DNA from: Diplodia intermedia
Taxonomy: Eukaryota > Ascomycota > Dothideomycetes > Botryosphaeriales > Botryosphaeriaceae
Direction: 5' to 3'
NCBI GenBank assembly: GCA_021495925.1
Contig: JAKEKT010000128.1
Span: 1-64,000 of the forward strand
DNA length: 64,000 bases
In this document: positions 57,944 through 64,000 of the stretch, in pieces
Position numbering within the stretch: position 1 is the first letter of the stretch
How the letters are laid out: each line of letters opens with the position of its first letter
Position numbers and translations under genes: made by a program
The notes under the pieces: generated by a model
The model's database searches: none
Seen by the model: the letters and a program-made list of their open reading frames with translations, nothing else
What the model was told of the DNA's origin: nothing

Positions 57944-60445
57944 ATGGCCCCGAAAACTCCCGTCTTGTCGTACCGCGAGGCCCTTCTGGCCGAAGCGAAG
58001 CCCTTTCCTCTGCCGAGCGTTCCGAGTCTCGAGAAAGAGAGCAAGGCTGTTTTCGTTTTGACCGCCCAGGAAGACAAGATCAGGGAGAACATCCGATACC
58101 GCATCTACGACTTCTGCTTCGATATCGTATATGATGAGGCGCCCAAGCCCTCGATCATGCAGTACATCCGGGTTCTGGACCTGCCGCCCCATCGCTTCTT
58201 CAACCGTGGCCACTGGGAAGCCACCATGGTACACGGCCATTGGAGCCATGAGCCTCGTGGCCTCGCCCTTCTGCGCGTGTGCAAGTCCATCTACCACGAG
58301 GTCTTCTTCCGCTTCTATTGGTTCCATGTCCCCAATTTGATCCTCTCCGACGGCGATATGCAAGGCTTACGCTACCGATTACGCAAAATCCCTGAGCCGC
58401 ATCATCGTAATGTCAACGCTCAGTTGAAGTTTCGCTACAAACCGGCTGATAAGAGGAGAACGGAGAGCTCAGATGCCATTTTAGTCTCGTGGATCGCAAT
58501 GGCGGGCATAATCTCCCTAATGGGACTAGCCCCTCCGGATGCACCTTGGGTGGAGCATACCAACGTAGACGGGAAAAGAGAGAGAATCATACTCGGCGTA
58601 GGCTTCCATATCCTTGAGGAGTTGGGGCCACGAACTGAAGTCGAATGTCTGAGCTTCGTTGGTAAGCTTGGGAATATGGTGTTTCGCCGGGACTATGGAG
58701 GACTGGACTTCGAAGCCAGCGCATCCAACCCTTCCAGAGAGAGATTTACGGCATCATCAGGAGAAGCTCGGGAAGTAAACCGCCTCTATGACGTACTTTG
58801 TCACATTCGTCACCACCTTGAGAAGGCGGCCGGAGCTATGAAGCAAACCAGCGCGTATCTTCAAACGCTGCACATCCAATCGTCGGAAATCTCACGTAAT
58901 GTTGGCTTCCTGAAGGCTCATGAAACCCCCGAATTGGCAGAGACTACAAGAAAACAGCATGCACCCGAAAGCAACCATCAAACAAATACAACTCTGGCGT
59001 CCGAAGATACTCCTCGCGTCTCCGGACCGACCGGTCATCAAACGCCTACTGGATCGCATGAGCATGAACAGGGCCTTTCTCCATGCCCACAACATAATTT
59101 TAGGCGCTCCTTCGGCAAATACGATCCCAAAGGCCAGCTTCGCGGAGGTGACTTTCTTGGACTACTTCATGAACTCAATCTCTACACGGTTGATTTAATT
59201 GGTAGCCTCGAACACACCGACGCCTTGTGTACGTCTAGCCCGGGCAAGGATGAGGAGCTTCTGGTGCAGGAAGAGACGAAGCATTCAACGCAAGTTGTCG
59301 AGCCTTTGCCTTTGGAAGAGGTGTTGCAGGCTCTTCCTGATGAGTCTGAGCTTGGAGTACTACACATCAGCCGTCCGGAATCAGAAAATGATGTAGACGA
59401 AGAGCGTGGGAACCCAACTACTTACAAGACAAGCAAAGAGGAGGACAGCCTCGAAAGCAGTCAAAAGATATCAAAGAATCCAATTGAGACTCACGGGCAG
59501 CTTTCGTCTCAGACGATGCATCCTTTGCGACTCGAAGAAAGATCTCTCTCGGATTGTAACTCTATTGGGGTGGGATCCAATGGACAATATTCGCGCGCAC
59601 CAAGCTTTGAAACCCGCATCGCACAGTGGATCACGCGCGAGAATGACTGCATGCCATCCCGCAAATCCTCAATCACTTGGTCCGACGGCAGGGAGGCTTG
59701 CGAGTTGTTCTCTCGTAAACGCGTCACCTCCTCCAACTATCGTACCAGACTTCCTCACCGTCCCTTGTCCAACAAGCACTCGTCCTCTAGCGCAGCTGTC
59801 CACCAAACTGCCGCACCATCACTCCAATCTACTTCATTTCCATGCTCAACCTTGGCCGTGACGGATATTTCGGCGCCGCCGACACCCACCGACGATGTTG
59901 CAAACGCCTCTGCCGAATCAGCAGCACCAGCGGCGGCAGCATCACCACCACAATCATCCCCAAACCATCAAGCCGAGAACTCTAACCCGCTCGTCCGTAC
60001 GCCATCGGCCTCCATCGCCAAGCAAGCCAGCACTTCGATAACCGACCACGCCGCCGCCTCCCCTCCGTCTCGAGATCTTCCGCTCTCGGACACCACCAAC
60101 GCGCAGATGACGCCCGCCGTACACGATAGCACACCCGCTGCTATTACTACTACTGCTGCCACCACCACCACCACCACTGCCCCCAGCTCCTCGCAATCGT
60201 CTCGACGGGTATCAGCGTCCTCAAACGCCGCAAGCATGTGCGTCGGCGATAGCAGACGGGCCGAGGACGAGCCGATCGTCGTCATCCCGGGTGCGAAGCA
60301 GTTCCTCACGCCGAAGCGAGACGTCAAACCCTGGTGGGAGGCAAGTGGCGGCGGTAGTCAGAGCACGGGCGGGAAGCAGAGGAAGAGGAAGGGGAGGGAG
60401 AGGGAGACGAGGGGGAGCACTAATTCGTGGATTTCGTTGGAGTGA
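57944..60445 (+). CDS. Large fungal protein of unknown function with an N-terminal F-box-like region
   Basis: One exon encodes 833 residues starting MAPKTPVLSYREALLAEAKP; the frame is open upstream but lacks an ATG. Residues about 45-130 (RENIRYRIYDFCFDIVYDEA, then PRGLALLRVCKSIYHEVFFRFYWFHVPNLIL) follow the pattern of the many fungal proteins that begin with an F-box-like "R..IY...L...LLRVCK.I..E" segment. These are thought to recruit targets or to be DUF7730-like orphans. From about residue 330 the chain is Ser/Thr/Pro/Glu-rich and disordered, with CAC/ACC codon runs near 60155-60180. The C terminus is basic (GGKQRKRKGRERETRG). No catalytic motif is seen. The function is unknown. Confidence 0.7.
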   Translation: MAPKTPVLSYREALLAEAKPFPLPSVPSLEKESKAVFVLTAQEDKIRENIRYRIYDFCFDIVYDEAPKPSIMQYIRVLDLPPHRFFNRGHWEATMVHGHWSHEPRGLALLRVCKSIYHEVFFRFYWFHVPNLILSDGDMQGLRYRLRKIPEPHHRNVNAQLKFRYKPADKRRTESSDAILVSWIAMAGIISLMGLAPPDAPWVEHTNVDGKRERIILGVGFHILEELGPRTEVECLSFVGKLGNMVFRRDYGGLDFEASASNPSRERFTASSGEAREVNRLYDVLCHIRHHLEKAAGAMKQTSAYLQTLHIQSSEISRNVGFLKAHETPELAETTRKQHAPESNHQTNTTLASEDTPRVSGPTGHQTPTGSHEHEQGLSPCPQHNFRRSFGKYDPKGQLRGGDFLGLLHELNLYTVDLIGSLEHTDALCTSSPGKDEELLVQEETKHSTQVVEPLPLEEVLQALPDESELGVLHISRPESENDVDEERGNPTTYKTSKEEDSLESSQKISKNPIETHGQLSSQTMHPLRLEERSLSDCNSIGVGSNGQYSRAPSFETRIAQWITRENDCMPSRKSSITWSDGREACELFSRKRVTSSNYRTRLPHRPLSNKHSSSSAAVHQTAAPSLQSTSFPCSTLAVTDISAPPTPTDDVANASAESAAPAAAASPPQSSPNHQAENSNPLVRTPSASIAKQASTSITDHAAASPPSRDLPLSDTTNAQMTPAVHDSTPAAITTTAATTTTTTAPSSSQSSRRVSASSNAASMCVGDSRRAEDEPIVVIPGAKQFLTPKRDVKPWWEASGGGSQSTGGKQRKRKGRERETRGSTNSWISLE

Positions 60446-60847
60446 GCGAGCGAAGTCCTTGATGTCTGTGTTTGTGGGGAGGAGAAGAAGAAGCGGGTAT
60501 TTCTTATGTGACGGACTTTATTGCATTCGGACGGTATTCAGTAGGAAAGGTGAGAAATGGGTAAGTAGTTGATGCGACCAGTCATCGTTCTCGTACGCAG
60601 TGTGCGGGATAATTCCTGAATGTGCCATTTGATTGACAAGGGTCTACTTGCGAACACAAAACATTCTTTCGTGGAAGAGAAATCTACGGCCAACCAGTCG
60701 AGGCGCTCAAGCAGCCAGCATGCTTTGCTTCCTTCATGTCTTTCTTTTGCTCTCGAATGCCCGTATTCTGGATCTTTTTAGTTATAATTTATCTCAGCGA
60801 AAACTAAGTCATGTGACAACCCAACAAGGGCTTGCTTCTCATAACAA
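60446..60847. other. Intergenic, no gene seen
   Basis: 3' flank of the gene at 57944 and 5' flank of the tRNA gene. Confidence 0.5.
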
Positions 60848-60919
60848 GCCCCTTTAGCTCAGTGGTAGAGCGCGACACTAGTAATGTCGAGGCCATCGGT
60901 TCGACTCCGATAGGGGGCA
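60848..60919 (+). tRNA. tRNA-Thr (anticodon AGT)
   Basis: A complete 72-nt cloverleaf without intron. The acceptor arm is GCCCCTT pairing with AGGGGGC, plus discriminator A. The D arm is GCTC-AGTGGTA-GAGC. The anticodon arm is CGACA-CTAGTAA-TGTCG, with AGT at 60880-60882. The variable loop is five bases, and the T arm is ATCGG-TTCGACT-CCGAT. The internal promoter boxes A (TAGCTCAGTGG) and B (GGTTCGACTCC) are intact. CCA is not encoded, as in eukaryotes. A34 would be deaminated to inosine and read ACU, ACC and ACA codons. Confidence 0.97.
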
Positions 60920-62390
60920 TAGAAGTCGGTTTGAAGCAGGGCGCTCGAGCGTATGATGCATCTTTTTTTTTTTCCCACCATTCTTGTGGTGTGTGTGTGG
61001 AGATTTGGGGAAAAGGGGGTCCGAGGTCCGCTTTTTGCCTGAGTCAGGAAGAACGAACGTGGCTGAGACAGGGATGTCTGTGGATTGTGTGGAGGGTCAT
61101 CGCCGAGGTGGGTCCGGAGCGGACGGGCGGTGGGGGGTATCGAGATGATTGCGAAAGGAAGCTGATGAGCGGAGAGGGGAGGGGAGGGGAAGAGGGTCAT
61201 CTCGAGGTTGAGACAAAACAGAAGCTACGGTGCGGGGTTTATCGTTGGTTGCCCGTTCGGGGGTTAGACTTGCAGGTCATATATGCAGGTTGTCGGTTGG
61301 GGAGGGTTTGGGCTTGCGGCTGCGTGAGTGAAGCAAGCTGAACGACTGCACGTACTTGCAGGTCGGGACGAGCTAGATGATGACAAGCATGCCCTTGTTG
61401 TCATCGATGGGAATAACAATTAGGCCGAAATGCTACACGTTGCATCGTCGCGCTCTGGAGGCAGCGAAAAGTGCCCAAGCATGTGTGTCACCAGAGGCCA
61501 GGCAGCCGGCGGTTGCTTCCCGAAGATGGCGTCAGCCAACAAGAGCGAGAACCAGGTTCCGGCCGGTGGTACTGTGTTTTGATGCGACGGCAGGCGGTTG
61601 CAGTTGTACTCGTGGGCGTTGTTCCGGTATCACTGTCACTGCAATTTCCCGAACGGTGCAACGCGGGCGCTGCATGGTTCCCCGCATTAACAAAAAGAAA
61701 GAGCAAAGGGGTCACGAGAAAAATGACTTTGCTACTTTCCTTCCTCGACCGAGCAACATGTTACCGGCATTTGGTTGGGAAAATCGCGTCGCTTACGGCT
61801 TTTTAGCTTCGATCCGGCAAGAGGATCCATCCTCTCGGGTGTTCTGCTGCTTCCTGGTATCATGCATAATTTTCTAGATATTATGCAGGCCGGAAGTGAA
61901 GCCTTGGCGGATAGGGCTGGCTTGCAGGTTGCATGATGCATATTAATGCATGGCTGAGTGAGACCTTAACCTTCTTTGAAGGTGATCGATTTCCAGTCCG
62001 CACACTTAGTTTGTTGAAGCCTTACCCAAACATCAATGCACGGGAAGGAACAAGGGCATTCCTATGGAGATTTGTTGCTTGCTAGCCGAGTGTTCTTGAA
62101 TAGGTTTGTAGTCGAGGATTAGTAATGTCTCTTGATGAGCCATCCGCTGCAGCTTACGGTCTTCGTTGTACTACGGGTCCCCTCTCAAGGCTAACGTTGG
62201 GACTACAGGAAGACTTGTAAGACATACAGCGTTGTCTTGGGTTGCTTGATACTCCAGCAATGTATTATAATAAGTGCACTGGAACGAGTTTCTACGTGGC
62301 TGGACGTCCTACGGCTTGGCCAGCTCGATAATTACTTGAACGACATTTTGTTCTCCGGATTCTTTTGACTGTGTGACCGAAGCAATACAA
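60920..62390. other. Intergenic, no supportable gene
   Basis: Includes a G-rich tract (GGGGAGGGGAGGGG near 61178-61191) that could form a four-stranded structure. Frames at 61377-61877 are featureless. The last 500 nt are AT-richer and form the upstream region of the MFS gene. Confidence 0.5.
60963..60973 (+). terminator. T-run, candidate RNA polymerase III terminator
   Basis: Eleven T residues start 44 nt after the tRNA 3' end and are the first T-run of four or more downstream, so the precursor would have a long trailer. Confidence 0.6.
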
Positions 62391-62393
62391 ATC

Positions 62394-64000
62394 ATGGCTC
62401 CCGCTGATGTCGAGAAAGCGGCAGAATCGACAAGTGCGCGCGAACTACGAGATGGTGCAGTCGCGCCCCCAGGAACCGAGAGTGGAAGCGGTGATATCAA
62501 GGTTATGGCTGATTCCAGTGTGTCTGCTAATGTCAAGACCACGGCGGATGGCAACATTGTGTTGATCCCTCAACCAAGCGGTACGGTATCGCCACAGGTC
62601 TGCACTGGTCTCATCCTTAAACAATTCGCTAACAACACTGTGATGCAGATGACCCGGACGATCCTCTGAACTGGAGCTGGAAAAAGAAACATCTCGTGTT
62701 CGGGGCCTTGATGCTGCCTTCATTCCTCTCCGATTTCGGTATCACCTATGGTGCCGTTACTTTCGAGAAGCAAGCCCAGACGTGGGACATGAGTGTGGCT
62801 TCAGTCGCAAATTCAATCGGCGGTGCCTTGTTCATGCTAGGTCCCGGTGGGATTGTCGCAGTCCCCTTGACTGAGAGGTTTGGGAGGTGAGCAATACACC
62901 GCTAAATCATCAAGAATTGTGTCGATTCTCATAGCTTATCCATACGTAGACTTCCGATGCTGTTCTGGTCGCAGCTTTCCGGCCTGGTTCTCATCATTGG
63001 TGCGACTTTGTCGCCTACGTACGCGGGTTTCACTGCCGCTCGAGCGTTGCAGGGGCTGTTCGTTTCGTCACCTCAAGTCATTGGTTTGACCGTCATCCAT
63101 GACATGTTCTTCTTCCATGAGCGAACTCGCAAGATCAATACCTGGTGCATCGCATTTCTGGTTGGGCCGATCTTCGCCCCTATCATGTCATCTTTGATAC
63201 TGTCCAAGATTGGATGGCGGGAAGACTTTGCCGTGTTGGCCGGTATGTACTTCCTGTCGCTTGTCCTTGTCATCGCCATGGGGGACGAGACAGCGTTCGA
63301 TAGGAGAAGCCCGGGTAACAACATCAAGCCTTGCGGGATTCGAGGAAGATTGGAACTGTTGACGGGTGTGACTGGCTGGAAAACCAAGGGCCGGCCAAGC
63401 CTTTGGTCCGTATCTGTTCAGATTCTTCAATTGCAGATCAAACCGCAGATACTGCTCCCAAGTAAGCTTTGCTTCCATCACAAATGCTAGACAGGCACTG
63501 ATTGATTCTGTAGCCGTTGGATTCTACATGGTGCTTGTCATGTGGACGATTGGATTCGTCACCACACTCTCGCAGATTCTGTACCCAGCGCCGCACTTTT
63601 TCACTCCAGTCCAGGTTGGACTTTTTTACCTGGCACCATGCATTGGATCCGTGGTCGGGGAGCTGTATGGCCGTTGGTTCAACGATTGGCTGTGTACCCG
63701 GTATATCCAGAAGCACGACGGTAAATATCGCCCCGAGAACCGGCTCTGGAGCTGTTATCTTGGATTGGTACTTGCCGTTGCAGGTCTGGTAATATACGGG
63801 CAAGCCCTGCAGCACCAGCTGTCATGGGCGATTCTGGCGGTCGGTTACGGGGTCTATGCCGTAGCGCAAAGTAGGTGTTACGCGGCCTTCGCCGTCCAAA
63901 GCGCTAAGCCTTGCCCTTTTTTATTTTATTTTTGTGCTAACTTGGGTCTATTGGCTAGTGGCGGTGCCGGTTGCGATCATAGCGTATCTGCTGGACATCT
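62394..64000 (+). CDS. MFS transporter (fungal multidrug type), 5' part, cut by window end
   Basis: Exons 62394-62580, 62649-62886, 62950-63461, 63514-63870 and 63959 to beyond 64000 give the first 445 residues. A hydrophilic N terminus (1-62) leads to DDPDDPLNWSWKKKHL, the hallmark opening of fungal drug:H+ antiporter-type MFS proteins. At least eight helices follow. Loop 2-3 carries a motif A-like VPLTERFGRLPML, and the second half repeats it as GELYGRWFND. The central loop (about residues 275-330) is long and basic. The gene has at least four introns of 50-90 nt. The product probably exports small molecules across the plasma membrane; the substrate is unknown. The 3' end lies outside the window. 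Confidence 0.85.

Overview
The window is nuclear DNA of a filamentous ascomycete (Pezizomycotina). A Sordariomycete is my best guess from gene content, but that is inference. Evidence: protein genes cut by short introns (about 50-190 nt, mostly GTRNGT...YAG with CTRAY-type branch sites), high GC in exons, fungal families (DUF3431, RGS-LOV photoreceptor, fungal Nto1, secreted GH43 and CE12 pectinolytic enzymes), an intron-free tRNA with A and B boxes, and trinucleotide-rich disordered proteins. Exon joins given below were made by hand from reading frames and splice consensus. The contig opens with a 115-nt pure C run that is probably not biological.

Layout. 0-8 kb: a GNAT acetyltransferase gene followed directly by a frameshifted partial copy of its own 3' exon; then a secreted GH43 glycosidase gene and a secreted rhamnogalacturonan acetylesterase-like gene, arranged tail to tail. 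8-16 kb: a gene-poor stretch, then three lineage-type genes of unknown function, one ending in a variant six-cysteine cluster. 16-24 kb: a glyoxalase-like-domain protein, a LisH-WD40 protein and a two-RRM RNA-binding protein. 24-30.4 kb: about 6.4 kb with no gene I can support. 30-39 kb: an MFS transporter, a large low-complexity nuclear-type protein with one conserved core, and a DUF3431 membrane-anchored protein. 41-48.7 kb: a Tra2-type splicing factor, the NuA3 subunit Nto1 (EPL1/PHD/extended PHD), and, divergent from it, a cystinosin-type PQ-loop transporter. 50-60.5 kb: an RGS-LOV blue-light receptor, the NatB catalytic subunit Naa20, a TPR protein, a very short O6-alkylguanine alkyltransferase-like protein that keeps its cysteine, and a large unknown protein. 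60.8-64 kb: tRNA-Thr(AGT) and the 5' part of a second MFS transporter that runs off the window.

Most of these are independent housekeeping or accessory genes rather than one pathway. The only neighbours whose functions plausibly meet are the GH43 and CE12 genes (both could act on pectin side chains or backbone). The most interesting single locus is the RGS-LOV gene at 50.2-53.0 kb: it couples a canonical flavin-binding LOV core to a regulator-of-G-protein-signalling domain and a C-terminal PAS-like region.
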